NCBI GenBank assembly: GCA_964552955.1
Contig: CAZKIU010000026.1
Location: forward strand, 1-49,083
Length of the DNA: 49,083 nucleotides
Direction of reading: 5' to 3'
From: UBA1413 sp964552955
GTDB lineage: Bacteria; Bacteroidota; Bacteroidia; Bacteroidales; Prolixibacteraceae
Each line of letters starts with the position of its first letter. Position 1 is the stretch's first letter. Positions 1-8,430 of the stretch are shown in pieces. The notes below the pieces were generated by a model that was not told the DNA's origin, made no database searches, and saw only the letters and a program-made list of their open reading frames with translations. The translations under genes were made by a program, and so were the position numbers.

Positions 1-399
1 CCGTCTCAACCATTCAATGAACTTCGTTTAGCGGCTGCAAATGTAAACCCGTTTTCAGAACTTCCAAACATTTTTAAAAAGTTTTCCGCAAGTTTTTTAT
101 TTCCGGACTGGGAATGAGGGATTTAATCGGCAAAAAAAGAATTAACATAGGACCTCTAACAGGGCCAACCGGGCCTCACGGAGGGGCAAACAGAGAATTC
201 AGGGGGGGTGCCAAGGATATTCCGGGCGCCACCCGGGGCTGCTTCCCGGAAGGAACGGGTGCGGCCAGGCAGGCTTCGGCCAAAAGTCATTGGGCAGCCA
301 TTCTTTCCGGGAGGAAGAAATCAGAGCCCGAAATGGCCCCCCTACTGCCTGCAAATCTCAAAGAAAAGTGTACTTTCGTAGCTTGAATAAAGGAATATC
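1..399. other. Upstream non-coding stretch
   Basis: No convincing gene is seen here. The open frame at 114-386 has a Gly/Pro/Arg-rich composition with no recognisable domain and looks like chance. The only functional signal I can support is the promoter-like box just before the glycosyltransferase at 371-378. Confidence 0.5.
371..378 (+). promoter_or_regulatory. Possible -7 box for the GT2 gene
   Basis: TACTTTCG matches the Bacteroidota sigma-ABfr -7 consensus TAnnTTTG at all but one position. It lies 21 bases before the ATG at 400. A purine-rich AAAGGA at about 390-395 is a plausible ribosome binding site. No clear TTTG -33 element is seen at the usual spacing, so the call is moderate. Confidence 0.4.
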
Positions 400-1152
400 A
401 TGAGAATTTCGGAGAGAAGCCTGGTGATCATACCCACCTATAATGAAAAGGAGAATGTTGAGAAGATCATCCGGAAGGTGTTTTCGCTGGCAACACCCTT
501 TCATATATTATTTATAGACGACCATTCTCCCGACGGGACGGCGGGAATCATCAAGGGGCTTCAACCTGAGTTTGAAGGGAAGCTGCACCTGTTGGAGCGG
601 CCGGGAAAACTGGGGCTGGGAACGGCCTACATCACGGGCTTCAGATGGGCTGTAGAGCAGCGGTACGATTATATCTTTGAAATGGACTGCGATTTCTCGC
701 ACAACCCCGAAGACCTGGAACGGCTTTTTATTGCCGTCCATAACGGGGCCGACCTGGCGATAGGCTCGCGTTACATCTCCGGAATCAATGTCATCAACTG
801 GCCTCTTGGAAGGGTGCTGATGTCCTATTTCGCCTCGGTATACGTCAGGTTAATCACCGGTATGAGGATCATGGACACCACTGCCGGGTTCAAGTGTTAC
901 CGCAGGCAGGTGCTGGAAGCCATCCCGCTCGACAACATCAGGCTGAAAGGGTACGGATTCCAGATCGAGATGAAATTCACCACCTGGAAACTGGGATTCA
1001 AGATCGTGGAAGTCCCCATTATCTTCACTGACCGCAAGGAAGGGACCTCCAAGATGACCGGCGGAATTTTCAGCGAAGCCTTGTGGGGCATCCTGAGGAT
1101 GAAAATCAACAGTTGGATCAACCCCATCAAACCCATCTCCCAAGAGGGGTAA
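400..1152 (+). CDS. Polyprenol-phosphate mannosyltransferase-like GT2 glycosyltransferase
   Basis: This 250-aa protein has the DPM1/GT2 layout. An N-terminal nucleotide-sugar binding start (IIPTYNEKENV, residues 10-20) is followed by DDHSPDGT at 40-47, the metal-binding DCD at about 96-98 and GSRYISG at 122-128. The family transfers mannose or a related hexose from a nucleotide sugar to polyprenyl phosphate on the cytoplasmic face of the inner membrane, giving a lipid-linked donor for envelope glycosylation. It lacks the C-terminal GtrA-like or TM region of longer relatives, so it matches the short soluble class at full length. The dihydroorotase gene begins 71 bases downstream on the same strand, an arrangement that suggests cotranscription. 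The sugar itself is not determined by the sequence. Confidence 0.85.
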   Translation: MRISERSLVIIPTYNEKENVEKIIRKVFSLATPFHILFIDDHSPDGTAGIIKGLQPEFEGKLHLLERPGKLGLGTAYITGFRWAVEQRYDYIFEMDCDFSHNPEDLERLFIAVHNGADLAIGSRYISGINVINWPLGRVLMSYFASVYVRLITGMRIMDTTAGFKCYRRQVLEAIPLDNIRLKGYGFQIEMKFTTWKLGFKIVEVPIIFTDRKEGTSKMTGGIFSEALWGILRMKINSWINPIKPISQEG

Positions 1153-1223
1153 AAGTTCTTTTCTGAATCCGATCTGCAAGATTGCACCTGTTCTGGTATT
1201 CTGACCTTCTGATATATGTATTT

Positions 1224-2576
1224 ATGCGTACACTGATAAAGGATGCCACCATCATCAATGAGGGGCTGAGGTACAAGGGGAGCCTGCTGATCGGCGGGGA
1301 GCGGATAGAGCGGATTTTTCCCTACCATTTGCCCCCGGGGATAGATCTTTCCGGGGTCAGGGTGATAGAAGCTGAAAACAAGTATCTGATCCCCGGGGTG
1401 ATTGATGATCAGGTTCATTTCCGTGAGCCCGGGCTGACACACAAGGGGGATATTATGACGGAGAGCCGTGCTGCTGTAGCCGGAGGGGTGACGTCATACA
1501 TGGATATGCCCAATACGATTCCCCAAACGGTGACCCAGGCGTTGCTGGAAGAGAAGTACCAGCGGGCCACAGAAGTATCGGCTGCCAACTACTCCTTTTT
1601 CATGGGAGTGACCAATGACAACCTGGAGGAGGTATTAAAGACCGATCCGGCCACGGTATGTGGCATCAAAGTTTTTCTGGGGTCCTCCACAGGAGATATG
1701 CTGGTCAACAATCAGGAGGTTCTGGCAGAGCTCTTCCGGCAGACGCCCATGCTGGTGGCAGCCCATTGCGAAGACGAGACCATTATACAGAGAAACATTC
1801 AAAGTGCCCATGAGAAATTCGGGGAGCAGGTCCCCTTCACCTGGCACCCCCTGATCAGGAATGAAGAGGCGTGTTATGCTTCCTCCTCGCGGGCGGTGGA
1901 GCTGGCTGAGAAATATGGCACCCGGCTGCATGTTTTTCATCTCTCCACGGCCAGAGAAACAGGGTTGTTCCGGCCTGGTCCCGTCAGGGAGAAGAAGATC
2001 ACGGCTGAGGTGTGCGTTCATCATCTCTGGTTTTCGGATGAGGATTACCAGGAGATGGGATCGCGGATCAAGTGGAACCCGGCCATCAAGGGCGTATCGG
2101 ACCGGGAAGGGCTATGGAACGCGCTGATGCTGGACCAGCTGGATGTGATCGCCACAGACCACGCCCCCCATACCCTATCGGAGAAAGCCAGCAGTTATTT
2201 CAGGGCGCCATCGGGAGGACCGCTGGTGCAGCACTCCCTGGTGGCCATGCTGGAGATGACCCTCCACAGAAGGATCACTCCCGAGAAGGTCGTCCAGAAG
2301 ATGTGCCATGCTCCCGCCGATCTTTTTCGCATCACGGAACGGGGATACCTGCGGGAAGGCTATTATGCCGACCTGGTTCTGGTAGATCCCGGCCAGCCTT
2401 TTACCGTCGCCCCTGACAATATATTATATAAGTGTGGGTGGTCCCCCTTTGAAGGAGTCACCTTCCGCCATTCTGTGACCCACACCTTCGTCAATGGGGC
2501 CCTCGCTTATGAGAACGGAACCCTTGACGAGACGGTCAGAGGACGGCGGTTGCTTTTTGGCCCATTTAGAGGTTAG
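1224..2576 (+). CDS. pyrC: Dihydroorotase (class I-like)
   Basis: Cyclises N-carbamoyl-aspartate to dihydroorotate in de novo pyrimidine synthesis, in the cytoplasm. The 450-aa amidohydrolase shows DDQVHFREPG at 61-70, DMPNTIP at about 94-100, GIKVFLGSS with the expected carboxylated Lys at about 149, HCEDE at about 181, HLSTA, and ATDHAPHT near the C-terminal third. I chose ATG 1224 (MRTLIKDATI) rather than the in-frame ATG at 1182, because the extra 14 residues are hydrophobic and not family-like. The metal-site HxH reads QVH here, with Gln replacing the first His. I recall this variant in Bacteroidota homologues. The stop codon overlaps the convergent lipoprotein gene by 4 bases. Confidence 0.9.
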   Translation: MRTLIKDATIINEGLRYKGSLLIGGERIERIFPYHLPPGIDLSGVRVIEAENKYLIPGVIDDQVHFREPGLTHKGDIMTESRAAVAGGVTSYMDMPNTIPQTVTQALLEEKYQRATEVSAANYSFFMGVTNDNLEEVLKTDPATVCGIKVFLGSSTGDMLVNNQEVLAELFRQTPMLVAAHCEDETIIQRNIQSAHEKFGEQVPFTWHPLIRNEEACYASSSRAVELAEKYGTRLHVFHLSTARETGLFRPGPVREKKITAEVCVHHLWFSDEDYQEMGSRIKWNPAIKGVSDREGLWNALMLDQLDVIATDHAPHTLSEKASSYFRAPSGGPLVQHSLVAMLEMTLHRRITPEKVVQKMCHAPADLFRITERGYLREGYYADLVLVDPGQPFTVAPDNILYKCGWSPFEGVTFRHSVTHTFVNGALAYENGTLDETVRGRRLLFGPFRG

Positions 2577-3448
2577 TCCAGCACAATCAGGAGATACTTG
2601 GAAGCTTTCCAGAACTCCTGGGTATTGTCGACAAAGAGGGTATCGGCACGTTTCTCCCCGGTGATATGGAAGGACTCAGCAGGGTGGACGGTGATCACCC
2701 GGGCTTTCTTAACCATCAGGGGCAGCATACTGAAACTCCGGATGTCGACTTCCGAAAAATAGTCACGGTTGAAATCCTTCCTCATTTTCAGGGTACGCCC
2801 CATCCCCAGAACACCACCCGATTTTTCCAACACGTTGTTATCGGTCAGTTCCTTGACGGTACCCATGGCATAAAAAGCCTTGTTCAGCTCGACGGTCTGG
2901 TTCTCGATGACCTGGGTTTTCTCTTGCACCTCCTGGGTGACCTGCTGTACCTGGCTGGTCAACTGGCTTACGTCGATATTCAGGCGCTGAATGTCCTGCG
3001 TGAGCTGGGCTATTTCAACGTCTTTGGATTCGATCTGGGTGTTCAGGCTGGCCACCATTTTTTCAAATTCAGCCACCATTCCCTGCAGTTGACCCACTTT
3101 GGCATTGGCACCGTTCAGCTTCTTCTGCAAAGAGGCGGTCAACTCCTTGTTCTTCTGTAGCAATTGGTTCAGCAGGGCAATATCCTCAAGAATTTGCTTT
3201 TTCTGACTCCCCTTGAGTTCTCCCGGCTGAGCACTGGTTACCGTTACCAGCTTTTCAACGGTTTTAATAGAATCGAGGTTCTCCTGAATCTCATTAAAGG
3301 CCGTGAGAAAATCCATGATTGCCGAATCCTTTTCATAAGCGACCTGGGCCAGACTGTCGCGCACTACGCTCAAACGGTCGATCTGCTGATTCTTCTTCTG
3401 ACAACCGGCTAATGCAATCACCATAATAAACAAAAACCACTTTTTCAT
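2573..3448 (-). CDS. Coiled-coil lipoprotein of unknown function
   Basis: A 291-aa protein starts with a lipoprotein signal (MKKWFLFIMVIALAGC, Cys16). A long Gln/Glu/Leu heptad-rich segment at about 75-195 is predicted by eye to form a coiled coil (repeated QLT/QVQ/EVQ patterns). A compact C-terminal domain of about 90 residues ends in a hydrophobic ILIVLD. It is therefore probably anchored in the inner leaflet of a membrane and rod-like in the periplasm. I do not recognise a named family with certainty. Similar Bacteroidota lipoproteins are annotated only as hypothetical. It is convergent with pyrC and monocistronic. Confidence 0.75.
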   Translation of the reverse strand: MKKWFLFIMVIALAGCQKKNQQIDRLSVVRDSLAQVAYEKDSAIMDFLTAFNEIQENLDSIKTVEKLVTVTSAQPGELKGSQKKQILEDIALLNQLLQKNKELTASLQKKLNGANAKVGQLQGMVAEFEKMVASLNTQIESKDVEIAQLTQDIQRLNIDVSQLTSQVQQVTQEVQEKTQVIENQTVELNKAFYAMGTVKELTDNNVLEKSGGVLGMGRTLKMRKDFNRDYFSEVDIRSFSMLPLMVKKARVITVHPAESFHITGEKRADTLFVDNTQEFWKASKYLLIVLD

Positions 3449-3603
3449 TTCCAGAATTGTTACGTTACATCATTCTCCTTTTCATTTCTGAATCCATCAG
3501 CTTCGAATACCGCCTCCGCTTTCTTAAAAAACCGGAAGAGGGAATCATTACACTGGATCCATTTCTCCGGAACGGTTTCCTGTCCGGAATCTTTAGCAAA
3601 AGT

Positions 3604-3639
3604 AGTTAATCCTTTAGTTAGTTCTTTAGTTAATCCTCT
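3604..3639. repeat. Three tandem 12-bp repeats (AGTTAATCCTTT-like)
   Basis: Units at 3604-3615, 3616-3627 and 3628-3639 read AGTTAATCCTTT, AGTTAGTTCTTT and AGTTAATCCTCT. They lie about 155-190 bases upstream of the lipoprotein start and upstream of the pcm promoter. They may be simple slippage or a regulatory array. There is no further evidence for either. Confidence 0.6.
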
Positions 3640-3762
3640 TTTTTACAGCCTATTATTCACAAAAAGATAGCATTGGATCGTTAGAACCCTTCGGGCCATG
3701 CGGATAAACGGCCTCAGAACACAAAATGTGACCGGAAGAGCTTTGAACTTGGTGCTAAAATT

Positions 3763-3794
3763 TTTGGAACAGAGAGCGATAAGCCGTAACTTTG
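3763..3794 (+). promoter_or_regulatory. Bacteroidota-type promoter of pcm
   Basis: TTTG at 3763-3766 and TAACTTTG at 3787-3794 are separated by 20 bases. This matches the TTTG / TAnnTTTG consensus of the Bacteroidota primary sigma factor. The predicted transcription start is around 3800, just ahead of the ATG at 3824. Confidence 0.65.
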
Positions 3795-3823
3795 GGTGAA
3801 TCCTAAGGTGGTTAACAGGAGGG

Positions 3824-4534
3824 ATGATACACGGATTAAAAATGTGGGGGATCATCTTCTTATGGTTTGCCGGGGCAGGTGTGCCCTCAGACAAGGAGGC
3901 CATGCTGCGGGAGGAGATGGTCAGGAGCCAGCTCATGTCCCGGGGGATCACCTCTAAGGAGGTTTTGGAGGCCTTCCGGAAAGTTCCGCGCCATCTGTTT
4001 GTACCACTCCTCTACCGTCCTCTGGCCTATGCCGATCAACCCCTCCCCATCGGGGAAGGACAAACCATTTCACAACCTTATATTGTAGCCTACATGACGG
4101 AAACCCTGGGGTTGCGACCAGAGGAGAAGGTGCTTGAAGTGGGCACCGGCTCGGGCTACCAGGCGGCCATCCTGGCTGAGATGGACATTGCGGTTTACAG
4201 TATAGAACTCCTTCCTTCGTTGCTGGAAAATGCCCGTAAGGTCCTCACCTCACTGGGTTATCTGAACATTCACCTGAAAAGCGGCAACGGCTACAGGGGT
4301 TGGGAGGAGTATGCCCCGTTCGACGGCATCCTGGTCACCTGCGCCCCGGCGGCTATCCCCCCGGCCCTGAAGGAACAGCTCGCTGAAGGGGGGAGAATGG
4401 TCATTCCCGTTGGAGACCAGGGAAGTGTGCAATACCTTTATCTTTTGGAAAAACAGAACGGTCGGATCAGACAAAAAAACATCCTCCCCGTGCGCTTCGT
4501 CCCGATGGTCGACGAAAAAGGGAAGCCCTACTGA
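3824..4534 (+). CDS. pcm: Protein-L-isoaspartate O-methyltransferase
   Basis: Repairs isoaspartyl residues in damaged proteins using S-adenosylmethionine. The 236-aa protein carries the family hallmarks PLPIGEGQTISQPYIVAYM (about 73-91) and SAM motif I VLEVGTGSGYQAA (about 103-115), followed by GNGYRGW and the C-terminal basic segment. Residues 1-26 form a short hydrophobic leader (IIFLWFAGAGV) before the normal family start MLREEMVRSQ at about 27. The protein may therefore be exported or membrane-tethered, or translation may begin at 3902. An AGGAGGG sits immediately before ATG 3824, too close for an ideal ribosome binding site, so the start is uncertain. A strong promoter precedes it. Confidence 0.85.
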   Translation: MIHGLKMWGIIFLWFAGAGVPSDKEAMLREEMVRSQLMSRGITSKEVLEAFRKVPRHLFVPLLYRPLAYADQPLPIGEGQTISQPYIVAYMTETLGLRPEEKVLEVGTGSGYQAAILAEMDIAVYSIELLPSLLENARKVLTSLGYLNIHLKSGNGYRGWEEYAPFDGILVTCAPAAIPPALKEQLAEGGRMVIPVGDQGSVQYLYLLEKQNGRIRQKNILPVRFVPMVDEKGKPY

Positions 4535-4703
4535 ACATCACCCCTAAGAGTTCATCAAGTGGGAGCATCCATGCTATCGGTCAGGCAGCCGTTAAATAAT
4601 ATAATGAGTTGCATTGAGCCCGGGACAGAGCCGGAGGGTAAGAATTCCTTTCGAATGACAGGCCAGGCAAGAATGAGGGAGTTGATCAGGGTAAAGCGGT
4701 TCC

Positions 4704-4757
4704 TGGTGCATTAACCGTGAGTGATGCCTATGGTGCACTAACCGTGAGTGATGCCTT
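4704..4757. repeat. Tandem 27-bp duplication
   Basis: Two adjacent 27-bp units (4704-4730, 4731-4757) differ at two positions, in the segments reading GGTGCATTAACC versus GGTGCACTAACC and at the final base. The duplication abuts the 3' end of the DUF2752 gene. It looks like a recent local duplication without a clear role. Confidence 0.8.
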
Positions 4758-4759
4758 TA

Positions 4760-5155
4760 TCAGGGCGACAGCCAGGAGAATGGGGCGAGAGGGATATTGC
4801 GGGCGATCCAGAAAAGAAGAACTACCGCCAGGATAATCCACGGGGTGTTACGCAGGTAAAGGAGGTTAGGCAGTTTCCACCCGAAGCGGCGGTTCAGCCA
4901 TGGATGGAGGTAATGGTAACAGATCAGGAGGGCTGCCGGAAACAGCAGGAAATTAAAAGCGACCACCCCGGCAAAATCGAAATGGAGGAAGCTGTGAACA
5001 GCCCGCTGTGACCCACAGCCAGGGCAATACCATCCGGTAAGGGAATAGAAGGGGCACCGCGGGAAGAGAGGCGTCTCTGAGGGATCAAGAACAAAGAAGA
5101 GCCACCCAGCCCCAACGATCAGGGGCAGCAGGAGCCACCTGTATCGTTTACGCAT
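4760..5155 (-). CDS. DUF2752 membrane protein
   Basis: 131-aa integral membrane protein with the DUF2752 signature CPGCGSQRA at about 45-53 (CPxCGxxRA), an upstream RCPFYSLTGWYCP segment and three hydrophobic helices (about 7-24, 65-85, 105-122). The role of the family is not established. The paired Cys motif suggests metal or redox chemistry in the membrane. It follows the CD225/dispanin-like gene with one intervening base, so the two are almost certainly one operon. This pairing is familiar in Bacteroidota. Confidence 0.8.
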   Translation of the reverse strand: MRKRYRWLLLPLIVGAGWLFFVLDPSETPLFPRCPFYSLTGWYCPGCGSQRAVHSFLHFDFAGVVAFNFLLFPAALLICYHYLHPWLNRRFGWKLPNLLYLRNTPWIILAVVLLFWIARNIPLAPFSWLSP

Positions 5156-5156
5156 A

Positions 5157-5450
5157 CTACCAGTTCAGGAGGTCGCCCAGGAAGGCTACGCCGAGGCCGA
5201 ACGTCAGGGCCAGGGAAATCAGAATGACAGTGGCTCCCAATGAGATCCAGATCCAGGTCAGGGCATTTCGGCTCGCCTGCCGCGCCCCCTCATAATCACC
5301 CGCCTGCCACTTCGAGTTAACCTGAGCAGCAAAGATGATCGAGACAATGCCCAGTATCTGACAGCAGAACAGCGTGCACAAAATGGCGCCTACCAGGTAA
5401 TTGGAGGGAGGGGTCTGAATATCACCCCGGGCTGATGAAGTTTCATTCAT
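5157..5450 (-). CDS. CD225/dispanin-family small membrane protein
   Basis: 97-aa protein with two TM helices (about 19-42 and 69-93). The intervening loop holds the family pattern CTLFCCQILGIVSIIFAAQV and the W-x-AGDYEGARQASRNA-type amphipathic segment typical of CD225/interferon-induced-transmembrane-like proteins. In bacteria the role is unknown. The helices and their pairing with DUF2752 suggest a small inner-membrane module. It is the first gene of a two-gene minus-strand operon. Confidence 0.75.
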   Translation of the reverse strand: MNETSSARGDIQTPPSNYLVGAILCTLFCCQILGIVSIIFAAQVNSKWQAGDYEGARQASRNALTWIWISLGATVILISLALTFGLGVAFLGDLLNW

Positions 5451-5635
5451 GACTGTAAATGTTTATTGGTCACTCAAAAATAACCATTTTTCAGCCGCAA
5501 TACCACGCATCTTGAAAATTCCATTTCACCCCCCCTCCGGCCACCCTTAACAACGATTTAACGCACCCCCTTTAAACTTTTTAAGGATATAAATGTCTTA
5601 TTTACTGTTATAGGTTTTATGAAATTAATTAAACA

Positions 5636-8116
5636 ATGAAGAGATTTCTTGCGGTATTAGGACTGATGCTATCATTTACAACGTTTTCGCAGCCCTCAGG
5701 GGGGCCAGTGGGGGCCGATATGGAAGCCCGTTCAGGGCGGATAAGGGGCACCATTATAGATGCCGGTTCCAGCCAGCCCATGGAGTATGCCAATGTGGCC
5801 ATCTACAACAAGGCGGACTCGTCGCTGGTCACCGGGGGAATCACCAACAGCCTGGGGGAGTTTGAGATCGGCGGGTTGTCGTACGGGCAGTATTATGTAG
5901 AAGCCAACTTTATCGGCTATGAGAAGAAAGCGTTGCCAGAAGTGCGGTTGGTTCCCGCACGGAACACGATCGATGTGGGGAAAGTGGAGCTTTCTCCCTC
6001 CACTCTGGAGATCGGCGGTGTGGAAGTGGTGGCTGACCGTCAGCGGGTGGAATACAAGATAGACAAGAAGGTGATCAACGTAAGCCAGGACATCAATGCG
6101 GCCGGCGGCACAGCAGTGGATGTGCTGGAGAATACGCCTTCGGTGGAAGTGGATATTGAGGGGAATGTCTCGCTCAGGGGCTCCTCAAGTTTTACGGTCC
6201 TGATCGACGGGAGGCCCAGTGTGCTGTCGGGGAGTGACGCCCTGCGCCAGCTCCCGGCCTCAGCCATCGAAAACATTGAGATCATCACCAATCCCTCGGC
6301 CAAATATGATCCTGACGGCATGGCCGGTATCATCAACGTGGTCATGAAAAAGAATGTTCTGGCGGGCTTCAATGGCATCATGAACGCCTCGGCGGGAACA
6401 GGGGACAAATACCGCTCCGACCTGACCCTCAACTACCGGACGAAAAAATCGAATCTCTTTTTCGGGGCCGACTGGAGTGACGACACCTTTTACGGGAAGT
6501 TCTTTTCTGACAGGGAAACGATACTTGGTGATACTTCATTGTATGTCATTTCACGGGGGAACCGTGATAACAACCGCGGGGGATTTAACCTGAAGGGAGG
6601 TGTGGATTTCTATCTGAGCGACCGGGCCACGCTGACGCTGTCGGGCACTGGAGGGCATTACGCTTTCAGTCAGGAAGGGGGTTCCAACCTTCACGAATAT
6701 ACCCTCCCCGCCCGGCTCGACCGTTACATCTCCAACCACAATGGCTCCTCGCGTGAGGGGAACCAGTACAATGCCAACCTCAATTTCCAGCAGAAATTCA
6801 ACCAGGAGGGGACCCACAAGCTTGACCTGCTTGCTTATTATGCCAACCGGAACGGCGACGACATGGAGACCCAGGACGAATATCTCTCAAACAATGGCTT
6901 CACGATGCAGGGAGAGATCCTGGAGCGGATCAGGACCATTGAGACAGACCAGTCTGACGATTACCGGTTTAAGGCCGATTATGTAAGGCCGGCAGGAGCG
7001 AACGGCCGCCTGGAAGCGGGCTGGCAGAGCCTTCTGGAGAGGGAATCGGAAGATTACCGCTTCGAGAATTTCGACCCGGAGTCGGGAGGATGGCAAAATA
7101 ACTCCCTTTACAGCAGTTCGATGGAATATCTGCATGATGTACATGCGGGCTATTTCACCTGGGCGGGCAAAGCCGGGAAGTTGGATTTCATGGCGGGCCT
7201 CCGGGCCGAATACACCCACCGCTCGATTGACCATGCCAAAGTTGCCGAGCCTTACACCCTCTCCCGGTTTGACCTCTTCCCCAGCGGGCATCTCTCCTAC
7301 AGCATCGGTAAGGGCTCCCAACTCATGACCAGTTACAGCCGCCGTATCAACCGACCGGGGGGCCGTGACCTCGATCCGTTCCCCAACTATATGGACCAGT
7401 ATACCATCAGGGTCGGGAATCCCGACCTGAAACCCGAGTACACCGACTCCTGGGAAGCAGGACTCATGCAGCGCGTCGGGGGTTCCTTCCTCTCGCTGGA
7501 AGGCTTCTACAGAACCACCGACGACCTGATCAGCAGGATCCAGGAACTCCGCAACGATGGTATCATGGTGCTCACAGCCACCAACGTCAACAGCGACGCC
7601 TCCCTCGGAACTGAATTGATGGGCAAAATTAACATCACCAAATGGTTCCTGTTGAATGCCAGTCTGAGTGTCTTCAACTACAAAATCAAAGGAGATCTCA
7701 ACGGTGAAAGTATCGATCGCGAAAGCACCAACTATTCGCTGCGAGGAAATGCCACCTTTAAAGTGGGCCCCAACAGCCGGGTCCAGTGGATGTCCTACTT
7801 CCGCGGACCATCGGTTTCGGCCCAGGGTGAAACCGGAAGCTTCTTTTTCTCCAACCTCTCGGTGCGACAGGACTTCCTCAAACGCAAACTCACCGCCACC
7901 CTCGCCCTGCGAGATGTCTTCGGAACCATGAACTTCGAAAACAGCTCCTCGGGCCCCAACTTTAACACCAAATTCAGGATGGAAAGGGAATCACGGGTCG
8001 TCCAACTCACCCTCAGCTATACCATCAACAACTATAAAAGCGAACGCAATGGCAATAATAACGGCGACAATGGCGGGAACAACGGAAACGGCATGAACAT
8101 GGAAATGGACTTCTGA
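5636..8116 (+). CDS. TonB-dependent outer-membrane beta-barrel receptor with carboxypeptidase-like domain
   Basis: 826 aa. A signal peptide (residues 1-19, ending TTFSQ) leads into a carboxypeptidase-regulatory-like beta-sandwich at about 35-110 (RGTIIDAGSSQPMEYANVAI). A plug-like domain follows at about 130-220 (VDVLENTPSVEVDIEGNVSLRGSS, LIDGRPSV, IENIEIITNPSAKYDPDG), then a long beta-barrel of the outer-membrane beta-barrel family 3 type, with alternating aromatic strands. The C-terminal tail is Asn/Gly-rich (about 805-826) rather than ending directly on a barrel strand, which is unusual but known in this subfamily. It probably imports or senses a ligand across the outer membrane. Its neighbour BlaR1-like protein also carries plug-like modules, hinting at a link. 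No SusD partner is adjacent. Confidence 0.85.
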   Translation: MKRFLAVLGLMLSFTTFSQPSGGPVGADMEARSGRIRGTIIDAGSSQPMEYANVAIYNKADSSLVTGGITNSLGEFEIGGLSYGQYYVEANFIGYEKKALPEVRLVPARNTIDVGKVELSPSTLEIGGVEVVADRQRVEYKIDKKVINVSQDINAAGGTAVDVLENTPSVEVDIEGNVSLRGSSSFTVLIDGRPSVLSGSDALRQLPASAIENIEIITNPSAKYDPDGMAGIINVVMKKNVLAGFNGIMNASAGTGDKYRSDLTLNYRTKKSNLFFGADWSDDTFYGKFFSDRETILGDTSLYVISRGNRDNNRGGFNLKGGVDFYLSDRATLTLSGTGGHYAFSQEGGSNLHEYTLPARLDRYISNHNGSSREGNQYNANLNFQQKFNQEGTHKLDLLAYYANRNGDDMETQDEYLSNNGFTMQGEILERIRTIETDQSDDYRFKADYVRPAGANGRLEAGWQSLLERESEDYRFENFDPESGGWQNNSLYSSSMEYLHDVHAGYFTWAGKAGKLDFMAGLRAEYTHRSIDHAKVAEPYTLSRFDLFPSGHLSYSIGKGSQLMTSYSRRINRPGGRDLDPFPNYMDQYTIRVGNPDLKPEYTDSWEAGLMQRVGGSFLSLEGFYRTTDDLISRIQELRNDGIMVLTATNVNSDASLGTELMGKINITKWFLLNASLSVFNYKIKGDLNGESIDRESTNYSLRGNATFKVGPNSRVQWMSYFRGPSVSAQGETGSFFFSNLSVRQDFLKRKLTATLALRDVFGTMNFENSSSGPNFNTKFRMERESRVVQLTLSYTINNYKSERNGNNNGDNGGNNGNGMNMEMDF

Positions 8117-8147
8117 AAAGTCTTAAATCTTAAGTCTTAAATGACTG

Positions 8148-8253
8148 AATACATGAAATACCCATGTATCAATTATGCAACAACCGTGATGATTAACCAC
8201 AGGAGTATTGCATGTGTTTCACGGAATAAACCGCTGAAACGTAATAATTTAAA
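8148..8253. repeat. Dispersed hairpin repeat, copy 1
   Basis: About 105-bp element whose left arm (8153-8166) can pair with a right arm (8200-8213) across a 33-nt loop. In this copy the long stem is eroded (11 of 14 pairs). The nested palindrome TACATG...CATGTA (8150-8168) is intact. It shares with copies 2 and 3 the core ACCGTGATGATTAACCACA, TGTTTCACG and AATAATTTAA. It lies downstream of the receptor gene, head-to-tail with copy 2. Confidence 0.75.
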
Positions 8254-8362
8254 TACATGAAATACCCATGCCTAATTTATGCACAAACCGTGATGATTAA
8301 CCACATGGGTATTACATCTGTTTCACGAGTTTTACCATATATACACAATAATTTAAACAGAT
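8251..8362. repeat. Dispersed hairpin repeat, copy 2
   Basis: Second unit, directly abutting copy 1. The left arm ATGAAATACCCATG (8257-8270) pairs with the right arm CATGGGTATTACAT (8304-8317), 13 of 14 positions, across a 33-nt loop. It ends in AATAATTTAAAC followed by an ATGAA. It sits about 70 bases before the operator array of the BlaI-like gene. Confidence 0.8.
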
Positions 8363-8430
8363 GAATATCAGAAAATTAGAACATCAGGTTATCAGATAAA
8401 CAGAAGACAGTGCCAAGATTAACATTTATT

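Larger units (their letters stand above)
3449..3823. other. Intergenic region between divergent genes
   Basis: 375 bases separating the minus-strand lipoprotein gene from pcm. It holds a 3 x 12-bp tandem repeat at 3604-3639 and a strong plus-strand promoter at 3763-3794, listed separately. No further ORF or RNA is supported. Confidence 0.6.

Noticed and set aside
114..386. 90-codon plus-strand frame at the left end
   Set aside because: Composition is Gly/Pro/Arg-rich with no domain or signal, and it runs through a promoter-like region. It is treated as chance.
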